Positions 50,147 to 59,352 of a stretch of 64,000 nucleotides of DNA are shown in pieces (within the stretch, counting starts at the first letter, position 1; every line of letters starts with the position of its first letter). The translations under genes and the position numbers were made by a program. The DNA comes from Pontibacter sp. SGAir0037. GTDB taxonomy: Bacteria; Bacteroidota; Bacteroidia; Cytophagales; Hymenobacteraceae. The notes under the pieces are model-generated. The model saw only the letters and a list, made by a program, of their open reading frames with translations, made no database searches and was not told the origin of the DNA. The stretch covers positions 4,960,001 to 5,024,000 of the forward strand of contig NZ_CP028092.1 of NCBI RefSeq assembly GCF_005491705.1. Direction: 5' to 3'.

Positions 50147-51034
50147 ATGGAAAGTACAGCAGCAAACACCGCTATTACAGTAGAAACAACCGTGCAGGCT
50201 CCGGTAGAAAAAGTTTGGAGGTTCTGGACCACACCACACCACATCACACAGTGGAACAATGCCTCCGACGATTGGCATACCCCGCGGGCAGAAAACGATC
50301 TCCGCGTGGGCGGCAAGTTCCGGTGCAGGATGGAGGCCAAAGACGGCACCATGGGGTTTGACTTTGAGGGCACCTATACGGCTGTGGAAGAGCACCAACT
50401 TATAGCGTATGTTTTGGAGGATAACCGGAATGTGAAGATAGTGTTTGCACCTGCTGAAGAAGGAACCACGGTAACTGAAACCTTTGATGCCGAACAAACC
50501 CACTCCGTAGAAATGCAGCAAACCGGCTGGCAAGCAATATTGGATAACTTTAAAAAGCACGTAGAGAAAAACGGAATGCCGGAACGCCTGCATTTTGAGG
50601 TAAGCATTGGGGCCAGTGCCGACAAAGTATACCGCACCATGCTCGAGAAAGAAACCTACACAGCATGGACTTCTGTGTTTAACCCCACCTCTTATTACGA
50701 AGGCTCCTGGGCGCAGGGCTCCAGAATTCAGTTCCTGGGAACAGGAGAGGACGGCGCAGTAGGCGGTATGGTAAGCAGGATAAAGGAGAATATCCCAAAT
50801 AAGTTTGTGAGCATCGAACACCTGGGGCTGGTGCAAAACGGTGCCGAAGTAACCAGCGGCCCTGAAGTGGAAGGCTGGGCAGGAGCACTGGAAGACTATA
50901 CCTTTACAGAAGCTGGCGAAGAAACCATTGTAGCCGTGGATGTCGACAGCAATGAGGAGTTTAAGGATTTTTTTAATGAAACATGGCCCACGGCATTGCA
51001 AAAGCTAAAGGCTCTTTGCGAAACAGAGGCATAG
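50147..51034 (+). CDS. tandem SRPBCC (AHSA1-type) protein
   Basis: A 295-residue cytoplasmic protein with two START/Bet v1-like domains in a row: residues about 8-143 (TVQAPVEKVWRFWTTPHHI, LRVGGKFRCRM, GWQAILDNFKKHV) and about 148-290 (VSIGASADKVYRTML, YEGSWAQGSRIQFLG, TWPTALQKLKAL). Single-domain AHSA1 proteins are common; joined doubles less so. Such folds bind hydrophobic ligands. It is followed by a gene of tandem VOC domains, another double small-ligand protein. Confidence 0.9.
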   Translation: MESTAANTAITVETTVQAPVEKVWRFWTTPHHITQWNNASDDWHTPRAENDLRVGGKFRCRMEAKDGTMGFDFEGTYTAVEEHQLIAYVLEDNRNVKIVFAPAEEGTTVTETFDAEQTHSVEMQQTGWQAILDNFKKHVEKNGMPERLHFEVSIGASADKVYRTMLEKETYTAWTSVFNPTSYYEGSWAQGSRIQFLGTGEDGAVGGMVSRIKENIPNKFVSIEHLGLVQNGAEVTSGPEVEGWAGALEDYTFTEAGEETIVAVDVDSNEEFKDFFNETWPTALQKLKALCETEA

Positions 51035-51080
51035 GTTGTAATGCAAATTTATTTTAAACCTTCAAGGATCAGACAAAACG

Positions 51081-51149
51081 ATGGCGACCGCAAGCACCTA
51101 TCTCAATTTTGCAAACCACTGGATGTTTAACTGCAGCGAGAAGAAATAA
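51081..51149 (+). pseudogene. short VOC-like gene remnant or leader frame
   Basis: A 22-codon open frame begins MATASTYLNFAN, the usual start of PhnB-type VOC proteins, then loses similarity and stops at TAA 51147-51149. The stop shares one base with the next ATG (TAATG). It looks like the 5' stump of a deleted VOC gene, though it could act as a leader that couples translation of the next gene. Confidence 0.45.
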
Positions 51150-51991
51150 TGATGAGACATCATGCTATTTATCCTTGCCTCTGGTTTGATGGTACAGCCA
51201 AAGAAGCGGCTGAGCTTTACCTGACCGCCTTTCCCTACGGCAGCATCATAGCTGATACACCCATGGTGGTTACCTTTGAGCTGGCCGGGCATAAATTTAT
51301 GGGGCTGAATGGTGGCCCTATGTTCAGGCCCAACCCATCTGTTTCGTTTAACATGTACTTTGAGACGGCAGACGAGCTGGCACAGGCCTGGAACAGGCTG
51401 TCGGCAGGGGGGCAGGTGCTGATGGCTTTGGGCGACTACCCGTGGAGCAGGCAGTACAGTTGGGTGCAGGACAAGTTCGGTGTAAACTGGCAGCTGTCGC
51501 TCAGAAATAAAGAGGTGCCGCAGCAGCCGTCGACAGCATTTATGTTTACAGGTTCACAGGCAGGCAAAGCCGGGGAAGCTATCCGGTTTTACACAAGTGT
51601 ATTTGAGCCTGCCAGTATGGGAGAAATAGTTCGCTACGAGGCTACCGATCCTGATGTGGAAGGCACTGTAAAATACGCGCAGTTTACGCTGGGCCAGCAG
51701 GCATTTACAGCCATGGACAGTACGCTGGCGCATGCGTTTTGTTTTAGCGAGGGCAATTCGCTGGTAGTTACCTGCAACACCCAGGCAGAGATAGACTACT
51801 ATTGGAGCAGGCTGAGCGAAGGCGGGCAGGAAGGCCGGTGCGGCTGGCTCAAAGACAAGTATGGTGTTTCGTGGCAGGTAGTGCCTGCCGTTTTGGAGCA
51901 CCTTATGGCCGACCCTGAAAAAGCTCCGCGTGTAACCCAGGCATTTATGCAGATGAAGAAGTTCGAGATACAACAACTGGTAGAGGCGTAA
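51149..51991 (+). CDS. tandem VOC (PhnB-type) protein
   Basis: A 280-residue protein with two glyoxalase-fold VOC units of the 3-demethylubiquinone-methyltransferase-like (PhnB) type: first half IYPCLWFDGTAKEAAELYL ... GVNWQLS, second half AIRFYTSVFEPASMG ... GVSWQVVP. The repeated ends D-K-F/Y-G-V-x-W-Q mark the two units. Reaction unknown. Confidence 0.9.
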   Translation: MMRHHAIYPCLWFDGTAKEAAELYLTAFPYGSIIADTPMVVTFELAGHKFMGLNGGPMFRPNPSVSFNMYFETADELAQAWNRLSAGGQVLMALGDYPWSRQYSWVQDKFGVNWQLSLRNKEVPQQPSTAFMFTGSQAGKAGEAIRFYTSVFEPASMGEIVRYEATDPDVEGTVKYAQFTLGQQAFTAMDSTLAHAFCFSEGNSLVVTCNTQAEIDYYWSRLSEGGQEGRCGWLKDKYGVSWQVVPAVLEHLMADPEKAPRVTQAFMQMKKFEIQQLVEA

Positions 51992-52115
51992 ACCATAGCA
52001 GGATTACCTTATTGCAGCAGAGGGCGGGCATGTAGTGTATGCGGCTCTAAAACAAAAAGCCCCGGCAGGCAGAACCCACAGAGGCTTTCATATATGTAGT
52101 AGACGATGATGCTTC

Positions 52116-53144
52116 TTAAGCGGCTGCACCAAGCCGGTAATCTTCGTCCTGCAGCAGCGGCTTTACCTTAGCGGCTAACCTGTCTGCCACAAAGTTGTTT
52201 TGCAGATGCTTAGGCAGTTGCTCGATAAAAGTGGTATACTGTTGCAGCCCCATTGCCTGTGCTACATAGCTTTCATGAATACCATTCAGATAGCTTACAA
52301 TCTCCAACAGCGACTCATGGAAAAGCTTAAAGTCGATGTCGGCCTGCACAAAACGCTCTATCTCGCGGTGCGAGTTGGAGATGCGGAGCCTTCCCAGCAA
52401 ATCGAACAGGGTGGTGTAGCCGATACGCCACGTAAGCTGCTGCCAGTGCTGCGGCCCAAATTTTTGCAATACTTCCCCTGTACGGCTGCTGCGGATAGCA
52501 GTAGCCGGATTTGCCTGCACCTGCTGCCTTAGGGCTTTGGCTTTCAGGCGGCGTGTGGTGCGTAAAAACTGTCCGATCTGTGCCTGTGCCTCCAGCTCCT
52601 TGCCTGCAATCTGCAGGCTGGGTTTATAGTGGGCCAGTGGCAAACGGTGCAGGTTAAAGTCGCCATAGTGGCCGGAGGCGTAGAAACTTACCGCCTGCGG
52701 ATACGCATTCTTCACGACCAGCCGGCCCACCTCGCGCAGCACCAGGGCTTCGTTGTTAGACTGAACACCGCGCGTGTGCAGGAAAGCCTGCAAACCAGCA
52801 AACACAGTATAGTAAGCCTGCGGAAAAGTCCAGTGGAGGGCATTGCGCATATACTCAGCGTCGCCCAGCTCGGCTGTGGCACGCAGGGCATACTCTGTGC
52901 TCCAGCAGTTAAGCAGCAGGCGCTTCACAGCTTCTAGGTCCTTTTCTGCCACTTCAGAAGTAGCACCTCTAAAGAAAGCCAACTGATCCAGCCCATTACC
53001 CGCAGTGTTGTTGAGGTGGTAATTTATGGCGAAAAAGTAGTTGAGAAACACTTGCGCCGGAATAGATTTCTGCCACTCCTCGCCCTCGTGCTTCTGCTCT
53101 TCAGGGTACAGCGATAATACGTTTTCTTCGTCTCTCTCTTTCAT
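52116..53144 (-). CDS. hypothetical protein, 342 residues
   Basis: A soluble, mostly helical protein that I do not recognise. The N-terminal 30 residues are acidic; the centre (TEYALRATAELGDAEYMRNA ... WTFPQAYYTVFAGLQAFL) looks like a helical bundle with conserved aromatic residues, somewhat like HEPN/YaaC-type proteins, but without an R-x4-6-H motif that I can place. Codon use and start (ATG 53144) look normal. It is a lone gene with a 272-base AT-rich upstream spacer (53145-53416) in which I see no further feature. Confidence 0.7.
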   Translation of the reverse strand: MKERDEENVLSLYPEEQKHEGEEWQKSIPAQVFLNYFFAINYHLNNTAGNGLDQLAFFRGATSEVAEKDLEAVKRLLLNCWSTEYALRATAELGDAEYMRNALHWTFPQAYYTVFAGLQAFLHTRGVQSNNEALVLREVGRLVVKNAYPQAVSFYASGHYGDFNLHRLPLAHYKPSLQIAGKELEAQAQIGQFLRTTRRLKAKALRQQVQANPATAIRSSRTGEVLQKFGPQHWQQLTWRIGYTTLFDLLGRLRISNSHREIERFVQADIDFKLFHESLLEIVSYLNGIHESYVAQAMGLQQYTTFIEQLPKHLQNNFVADRLAAKVKPLLQDEDYRLGAAA

Positions 53145-53416
53145 ATAAAGTAAACACTTTTATGCCCTCTTCAGTTGCATTATCTGTTATTTTTGCTATT
53201 ATTTTTAGTAAAATATAGTATTGAAAATCAAATATTTATAAAAATTATGTGAGATAATGGCAAAAAATTTTAGTAAAGTTTAAGAATTGATTTTATTGCC
53301 TGGAAATAAGGTGCAAAGCTTGCTGAAACTGTTTGCTAAAACTGCTGAAGAGGGAGTGTGAAGTAACGCAGAAAGGCAATCCGGAGTACTAAGACATACC
53401 TGATACCGGACAGCCT

Positions 53417-54574
53417 ATGGAGCTTTCATACATACTAAATAAACTGGGGGAGGAGCGAGAGCTATATTACAATGCGGTTGCGCCTCCGATTATGCAAAGC
53501 AGCAATTTTGCCTGTAAAACGGTAGCTGATTTACGGGAGGTATTGCAGCATGAGCCGGACGTGCCTTTTTATACCCGCGGCAATAACCCTACTGTAACTA
53601 TACTGGAGCAGAAGATAGCTGCTTTAGAGGGAGCGGAGCATGCTATAGCTTTTGGCAGCGGCATGGCAGCTGTATCGGCAGCTGTGCTATCTCAGGTAAA
53701 AGCCGGAGACCATGTGGTGTGCGTGCAGAAACCTTATACCTGGGCCAATGCCTTAATGCGCAGATTCCTTCCTCGCTTTGGGATAGAAGTTACGATGGTA
53801 GATGGAACAGATGCAGAAAACTACAGAAAAGCTATAAAGCCTAATACAAAGCTGCTCTACATGGAGAGCCCCAATTCATTTACGTTTGAATTACAGGATA
53901 TCGCCGCGGTAGCGGCCATTGCGAAAGAACATGGTTGTGCCACAATTATCGATAATTCGTATGCCACGCCGCTTTACCAGAATCCGATAGCCTTAGGTGT
54001 AGATTTGGTAGTGCATTCCTGCACAAAGTATATCGGAGGGCACTCAGATGTAATGGGGGGAATTGTTTGTGGAGCGAGAGCAGCCATAAATTCTATTTTC
54101 GAGAAAGAGTACATGACCCTGGGTGCAGTGCTCTCGCCCCATGATGCCTCGTTGCTCTTACGTGGCCTCCGGACGCTGCCTATACGCCTCGAGCGTATAG
54201 CTGTTTCAACGCGCAAGGTAGTAGCTTACCTGGAGCAGCACCCCAAGGTTGAGCGCGTGCTGTTTCCGTTTTCACCTGCGCACCCCCAGCACCAGCTGGC
54301 TCTTAAGCAAATGCGAAACAATGCCGGGCAGTTTTCACTCGTTTTAAAAGCGGAGAAGATGGAGCAGGTAGAGCTGTTTTGCGATAGCCTGCAGAACTTT
54401 CTGATGGCTGCATCCTGGGGAGGGCACGAATCGCTTATTTTTCCTGTGGCGGCTTCGTATAAACCTGGGGCATACAAAGCTTCGATGCCGTTCACCACGA
54501 TAAGGTGTTATATAGGCCTGGAAGACCCGGATTTCCTGATACAGGATCTGGAACAGGCATTGGAGAAGGTTTAG
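53417..54574 (+). CDS. trans-sulfuration PLP enzyme (cystathionine synthase/lyase type)
   Basis: A 385-residue Cys/Met metabolism PLP enzyme. Seen are YTRGNNPTVTILEQKIAALEG, FGSGMAAVSAAVLS, DNSYATPLYQNPI and the PLP lysine in HSCTKYIGGHSDVMGG. The family includes cystathionine gamma-synthase, gamma-lyase, beta-lyase and methionine gamma-lyase; sequence alone does not settle which. It stands 24 bases before a small membrane-protein gene. Confidence 0.92.
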   Translation: MELSYILNKLGEERELYYNAVAPPIMQSSNFACKTVADLREVLQHEPDVPFYTRGNNPTVTILEQKIAALEGAEHAIAFGSGMAAVSAAVLSQVKAGDHVVCVQKPYTWANALMRRFLPRFGIEVTMVDGTDAENYRKAIKPNTKLLYMESPNSFTFELQDIAAVAAIAKEHGCATIIDNSYATPLYQNPIALGVDLVVHSCTKYIGGHSDVMGGIVCGARAAINSIFEKEYMTLGAVLSPHDASLLLRGLRTLPIRLERIAVSTRKVVAYLEQHPKVERVLFPFSPAHPQHQLALKQMRNNAGQFSLVLKAEKMEQVELFCDSLQNFLMAASWGGHESLIFPVAASYKPGAYKASMPFTTIRCYIGLEDPDFLIQDLEQALEKV

Positions 54575-54597
54575 CAATACAATTTAATAACTTAACT

Positions 54598-55008
54598 ATG
54601 AAAAACATGGTAGAAACACCTCATATTGCCAATAATATACATGCTTCCGTACTGATTGGGTGCGGGCTAACCAGCTTCTTCTTTAACGAAAAGCGCCCCA
54701 AAACGGCTTTAATTGCGCCGGCAGTGGGCAGTGCTTTGCTGTTGATGAGCCCGGCCCTGAAAGCAGGAAACAGGAATATAGCACATGCTGCTGTAGGCCT
54801 TACTTCCGTGTTAGCCGTTACCACAGGGCAAATGCTGACAAAAGAACTGTGGCCTAAAAAAGAGGCAGGCGCTACTTTCCCGAAAGAGGTTCATAACCGC
54901 AGAGCAGCTGTGTTTGGTACCATGACATTAACAGGTCTGGCAGCTGTAGGAGTATATGTTGCAGGTTTTATTGCCAAGCGAAAGAAAATGAAATCAGCTA
55001 TACTCTAG
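54598..55008 (+). CDS. small membrane protein, unknown function
   Basis: A 136-residue protein with about four hydrophobic helices (HASVLIGCGLTSFF, TALIAPAVGSALLLM, NIAHAAVGLTSVLAV, MTLTGLAAVGVYVAGF) and a basic C-terminus KRKKMK. I use ATG 54598 because the longer frame would overlap the preceding gene. No family recognised. Confidence 0.65.
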   Translation: MKNMVETPHIANNIHASVLIGCGLTSFFFNEKRPKTALIAPAVGSALLLMSPALKAGNRNIAHAAVGLTSVLAVTTGQMLTKELWPKKEAGATFPKEVHNRRAAVFGTMTLTGLAAVGVYVAGFIAKRKKMKSAIL

Positions 55009-55082
55009 CTGCTTCAGATATACCTCAGGCGCTGATGTTGCGGAGCTGTAGCGGGCTAAGCAACCATATGTGATAATTGTAA

Positions 55083-55124
55083 GAGAGGAGTAGCTGTGTT
55101 TAAAGATGAAGAGCTTCTCCTCTC
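55083..55124. terminator. hairpin between small membrane protein and ggt genes
   Basis: GAGAGGAG (55083-55090) pairs with CTCCTCTC (55117-55124), a 26-base loop, extended by AATT on both sides with mismatches. A weak bidirectional terminator. Confidence 0.45.
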
Positions 55125-55128
55125 ATAA

Positions 55129-56859
55129 TTAGTAACCTGCAGCCGTATCATCGCCCCGAGGATCTGCGCCTGCTTCAAGCGTTTTATCCGGTCTGATTAA
55201 TATAGCATCTACACGACCTATAGGGCCTCTATCTGTAAACCGATAGCCCTTCTGCTGTAGCGCAGCCCTTACTTTTTCTGACAGGGCTTCTGGCTCATGC
55301 TGTATATCATCCGGCAACCACTGGTGGTGGAAGCGTGGTGCTGTAACAGCGGCCTGCATGCCCATATCATGGTCCATTACATTGATAACAGTTTGAAATA
55401 CAGATGTGATAATGGTGGAGCCGCCAGGGGTGCCTACTACCATGTAAAGCGCACCATCTTTCTCCAGGATAGTTGGAGTCATGGAGCTGAGCATTCGTTT
55501 ACCTGGTGCAATAGCATTTGCCTGTCCTCCCACTAAACCGAACATATTAGGTACACCAGGCTTCGCACTGAAATCATCCATTTCATTATTCAACAGAAAG
55601 CCGGCACCCTGCACTACCACTTTAGAACCATAGCTGCCATTAAGGGTGGTTGTAACAGATACTGCATTCCCAAACGGATCTACTATGCTGTAGTGGGTGG
55701 TTTGTTCCGATTCCTGCACCTGTAACTCTCCAGCTTTTATCTGAGAGGATGGCGTAGCTTTTTCCAATGTAAAGTCTTGCATACGGGAAGCTAAGTAATG
55801 CTGGTTTAGTAGAGATGCTACGGGCACCTGTACAAAATCAGGATCGCCCATATAGGTTGCGCGGTCTGCATATACTCGCCTTTCAGCTTCCGTCATGACC
55901 TGAACAGCAGCAGTGCTTTGCCAGCCCAGCTTTTTCAGGTTATAAGGCTCTACCATTTGCAGGAGCTGGAGCAAAGCCACACCACCACTTGACGGAGGAG
56001 GCATAGATATTACGGTATAGTTTTTATAGTTTCCGCTGATGGGTTTTCGCCAGACAGCGTGGTAGTTTTTCAGGTCGTCGAAAGAAATCATACCGCCTCC
56101 TACACGCATTTCCCGCACTATAAGATCAGCAGTAGGACCTGCATAAAAGCCTTCACGGCCATTGTCTCTGATCTGCTCCAGCGTTTTGGCCAGCTCAGGA
56201 AGAAAAAGGGTGTCGCCTTGTTCCCAACGCGTATTGCTTACCAGATAAGGCAGATGCTTGTTGTGTGAGATAAATTTCTCTTTTGCACCGTTTAAACCGG
56301 TGGCTTCTTTTTCGGTTAATACCACGCCGCGTTTTGCCAGGTCTATGGCCGGTTGTACAAGTTCGGAAAAAGGAAGAGACCCGAGCTTTTGGTGTAGCTG
56401 TACCATACCATCTACAGTGCCAGGGATTCCGGCTGCCAGATGTCCGTTAATGCTTAAGCCTGCTATTACCTGGCCCGCACTGTCCTGGTACATGGTAGGA
56501 GTAGCTGCCGCCGGGGCCGTTTCCCGGTAATCGAGCGCCCCCGCCTCGCCGGTATGGTGCCTGTATACCAGAAAGCCTCCGCCGCCTATGTTGCCTGCTG
56601 CCGGATGGCAAACGGCTAAAGCAAATTGTGTGGCAATAGCAGCATCGTAAGCATTGCCACCCCGCTTTAATATTGCCAGACCAATGGCAGAGGCATCAGG
56701 ATGAGCAGATACAACCATGGCTCTTTCTGCAACAAGCCCCGGTGCCTCTTTACCTGGTCTAGAGGTTGTTGTGCAGCTGTTGAGCAAAGCCAATACTATA
56801 AGCAGGTAAAAGACCTGGTATGTCTTCGGGAGAAAAGCAATCCTTGCCAGTTTTTGCAT
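55129..56859 (-). CDS. ggt: gamma-glutamyltransferase lipoprotein
   Basis: A 576-residue Ntn hydrolase that cleaves gamma-glutamyl bonds. The self-processing site is the second Thr of EQTTHYSIVD (about 386), with NAVSVTTTLN and LNNEMDDF downstream and GGNAYDAAIAT, NIGGGGF upstream. It begins with a lipoprotein signal (lipobox LNSC). With bacillithiol as main thiol (bshA at 26 kb) its natural substrates may not be glutathione. ATG 56859 is used; an upstream TTG at 56892 is less likely. Confidence 0.95.
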   Translation of the reverse strand: MQKLARIAFLPKTYQVFYLLIVLALLNSCTTTSRPGKEAPGLVAERAMVVSAHPDASAIGLAILKRGGNAYDAAIATQFALAVCHPAAGNIGGGGFLVYRHHTGEAGALDYRETAPAAATPTMYQDSAGQVIAGLSINGHLAAGIPGTVDGMVQLHQKLGSLPFSELVQPAIDLAKRGVVLTEKEATGLNGAKEKFISHNKHLPYLVSNTRWEQGDTLFLPELAKTLEQIRDNGREGFYAGPTADLIVREMRVGGGMISFDDLKNYHAVWRKPISGNYKNYTVISMPPPSSGGVALLQLLQMVEPYNLKKLGWQSTAAVQVMTEAERRVYADRATYMGDPDFVQVPVASLLNQHYLASRMQDFTLEKATPSSQIKAGELQVQESEQTTHYSIVDPFGNAVSVTTTLNGSYGSKVVVQGAGFLLNNEMDDFSAKPGVPNMFGLVGGQANAIAPGKRMLSSMTPTILEKDGALYMVVGTPGGSTIITSVFQTVINVMDHDMGMQAAVTAPRFHHQWLPDDIQHEPEALSEKVRAALQQKGYRFTDRGPIGRVDAILIRPDKTLEAGADPRGDDTAAGY

Positions 56860-56892
56860 AGTACAGAAATGGAGTGAAGCAGGAAGATACAA

Positions 56893-56924
56893 AAAAAGCC
56901 AGCTACAAGCGTAACTGGCTTTTT
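56893..56924 (-). terminator. terminator of the processing-protease gene
   Basis: A 10-bp stem (56893-56902 with 56915-56924) with A- and T-runs, 19 bases after the protease stop. Confidence 0.8.
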
Positions 56925-56942
56925 AAAATGCTTATCTGAAAA

Positions 56943-59054
56943 TTATTTCAAATCGTTTTTAATAATGGCTACAGCCTCTTCTACATAGATATCTTTTTGC
57001 AAAGATTTCAGGAAGTCTTTGTTTTTGGCAGCTGTTGCCGTATCGGTGGCCGCAGCCTGCAGGTCTTGCTTCAGCCTGTAAACATCCAGCACCGGTACTT
57101 CTTTCTGAGCTTCATCGAAACGTTTAGATTCTGCCTCCGCTTTTTTCTCTTCTTCTACATACTTTTTGAAGTTGAGAGAGCGAACGGTATTATCTGCCTG
57201 CTGCTTCATGCGTGTTCCGCTTTCTTTTATTAAGTTGAAGCTCTTGTTGCTCGCTATTCTTTTTTTGCTGTTCGCCTGAATTTGCGAAATATTTATTTTG
57301 CCGTTAGGCCATTGGCTGTACCTGGCAGGGCTAATCTCATCAAAAGCCAATGGATAATCCTGCTCCTTTTCACCAAACTCCAGGAAGCTATAAGCATCAG
57401 GCAGTTCAACGTCTGGTTTAACACCGCGTAGCTGTGTAGTACCACCGTTAATGCGATAGAATTTCTGTGTTGTAAGCTTTAAAGAACCCAGCGGTTTATA
57501 CGGGTTAAACTGTGCAGGCAAGGCTTCATCCAACTCGATAAACTGCTGCACTGTACCTTTGCCAAAGGTCTGGCTACCTACAATTACAGCACGTTTATAA
57601 TCCTGCATAGCAGCTGCCAGAATTTCAGAAGCGGAGGCACTGTTGGCATTTACCAGCACAACCAGCGGACCACTGTACTGCACCTGAGGGTCTCTGTCGT
57701 CGTAAGCAACGGTTTTACCTGCTGATGACTTTACCTGTACCACAGGGCCTCTTTCGATAAATAAACCAGCCATTTCTATAGCATCTCCTAAAGAACCGCC
57801 CCCGTTATTACGCAGGTCCAGTACCAGGCCATTTATACCTTCGCCTTTTAATTTTTCAATCTCACGCTTTACATCTTCGCCACTGTTGCGGCCATCTTCG
57901 CGACGCTCGAAATCGGCATAAAAGCTGGGAAGCTTAATATAACCAATTTTCTGGTTGCCATTGATAACGGCAGACTGAGCATAAGTTTCTTCAATTACAA
58001 TAACATCACGAACAATTGGAATTAACCTGGTGCTACCATCCGGTTTTCTAACCGTTAAACGCACTTCTGTTCCTTTTTTACCACGTATCAGCTGAATAGC
58101 ATCGTCCAAACGCATGCCTTCCACCACTACCGGCTCCTGATCGCCCTGACCTACTTTTTGAATGGCATCACCAGGCTTCAGATCGCCTTGACGGTAAGAC
58201 GGGCTGCCAGGAACAATTTCCAATACCTTAATCTGGCCATCTTTTTCCTGCAGAGTGGCACCTATACCTTCTAAGCGGCCGGTAAAACCAATATCAAAAT
58301 TAGCCTTGTCTTTAGGAGGGAAATACCCGGTATGCGGGTCATATACGTTTGTTACAGCATTGATGTAAATCGAGCGCCAGTCTTCATCGTTACGTTTCAG
58401 TAGGTGCTGGTAAAGGTCGTTATACGTTTTAGTAACACGCTCGCGTGCCTCTTTCTCCAACTGTTCGAAAGGCTTCGTTTCTTTCTTCTTGTCTTTTTCA
58501 GCGGCTTTCTGCTGTTGCTCCTGCATGTTAGACAGCTGCACCAGCGTCTGGTACTTAAGTTGCTTACGCCATGCCTCTTTTAAAGCCGCGGCGTCTTTTG
58601 CAAATGCCAGTTTCTTACCATCCAGCTCAATCGTTTCGTCTTTATTGAAATCGAAAGGCTTTGCCAGTATTTCCTTGTAGAAAGCTTCAGATTCTTTGAT
58701 TCTTGTATTGATCAATTGAGCCGAGGCATCAAAAAATTCAAATGAACCGGCCCGCAGCTGATCGTCTATGGCTGTTTCGAACTTGCGAAGAGCAGCAACG
58801 TCAGACTCCAGCAGGAATTTCTTATTGTAATCGAGGCGCTCCAGGTACAGGCTGAACGCTTTTTTAGAAAAGTCGTCGTTTAGCTCGCTTGGCTGGTAAT
58901 GCAGAGAACTGATGCCCTGCATAAGCGTCTTGATAAGAACCTCGTTTTTACCTTCCGGTGCTTTGGTCTTGTTGTACAGTATAAAAGATCCTGTTAGCAG
59001 GACAACTGCTAAAACGGATATTATTATTTTGAATCGGGTTGTCAAGGATAGCAT
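56943..59054 (-). CDS. carboxy-terminal processing protease (Prc/Tsp type)
   Basis: A 703-residue exported S41 protease. It has an N-terminal anchor or signal, the helical Tsp N-domain (residues about 40-230), a PDZ domain (about 240-330: GIGATLQEKDGQIKVLEIVPGSP), the protease domain with the catalytic Ser in NANSASASEIL (about 471) and Lys in FGKGTVQQF (about 496), and the long C-terminal DUF3340 part. It trims or degrades periplasmic proteins by their C-termini and probably affects wall hydrolases. A promoter box lies 37 bases upstream. Confidence 0.95.
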   Translation of the reverse strand: MLSLTTRFKIIISVLAVVLLTGSFILYNKTKAPEGKNEVLIKTLMQGISSLHYQPSELNDDFSKKAFSLYLERLDYNKKFLLESDVAALRKFETAIDDQLRAGSFEFFDASAQLINTRIKESEAFYKEILAKPFDFNKDETIELDGKKLAFAKDAAALKEAWRKQLKYQTLVQLSNMQEQQQKAAEKDKKKETKPFEQLEKEARERVTKTYNDLYQHLLKRNDEDWRSIYINAVTNVYDPHTGYFPPKDKANFDIGFTGRLEGIGATLQEKDGQIKVLEIVPGSPSYRQGDLKPGDAIQKVGQGDQEPVVVEGMRLDDAIQLIRGKKGTEVRLTVRKPDGSTRLIPIVRDVIVIEETYAQSAVINGNQKIGYIKLPSFYADFERREDGRNSGEDVKREIEKLKGEGINGLVLDLRNNGGGSLGDAIEMAGLFIERGPVVQVKSSAGKTVAYDDRDPQVQYSGPLVVLVNANSASASEILAAAMQDYKRAVIVGSQTFGKGTVQQFIELDEALPAQFNPYKPLGSLKLTTQKFYRINGGTTQLRGVKPDVELPDAYSFLEFGEKEQDYPLAFDEISPARYSQWPNGKINISQIQANSKKRIASNKSFNLIKESGTRMKQQADNTVRSLNFKKYVEEEKKAEAESKRFDEAQKEVPVLDVYRLKQDLQAAATDTATAAKNKDFLKSLQKDIYVEEAVAIIKNDLK

Positions 59055-59090
59055 CTATTTTATTTAATTGAACTTCTTAGAATAAGTACG

Positions 59091-59098
59091 CAAAAGTA
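59091..59098 (-). promoter_or_regulatory. -7 promoter box of the processing protease
   Basis: TACTTTTG on the minus strand, exact TAnnTTTG match, 37 bases before the start codon at 59054; no good -33 element. Confidence 0.45.
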
Positions 59099-59304
59099 GT
59101 GCCGCAGATTGCATGCACCCTTATATAAAGCTTTAGAACCGTAATGTAACGCAAAAAGTTATGAATCACAATCTGCAAGGTATAAGGCTCTTTAATATGT
59201 AGTTCTATACTGTGGTTTACGGAACCACACCTCCTAATAATATAACTATAGGACTTTATTTTTCGTTCTGACAAAGAATTGTTTAGGGTGTGGGCATGGT
59301 AATA

Positions 59305-59335
59305 TTTCGTGCTTACAACCATGTATCTAGTTTTG
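59305..59335 (+). promoter_or_regulatory. promoter of the SGNH esterase gene
   Basis: TTTC (59305-59308), 19 bases, then TAGTTTTG (59328-59335). The predicted start of transcription near 59342 lies after the first open-frame ATG at 59290 and before the ATG at 59353, which decides the start. Confidence 0.55.
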
Positions 59336-59352
59336 GAAGGGCAGCGGTTTCT

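Noticed and set aside
50117..51001. Long open frame antisense to the SRPBCC gene
   Set aside because: Cysteine- and histidine-rich shadow translation; the sense strand has two clear SRPBCC domains.
52055..52088. Terminator after the 342-residue gene
   Set aside because: Only a 6-bp AAAGCC/GGCTTT pairing over a 21-base loop; too weak to list.
54505..54597. Longer N-terminus for the small membrane protein
   Set aside because: It would lie inside the end of the trans-sulfuration gene in another frame and has no membrane-protein character; ATG 54598 fits.
59077..59322. Open frame on the minus strand upstream of the processing protease
   Set aside because: Low-complexity translation without family features, overlapping the esterase promoter and the protease promoter region.
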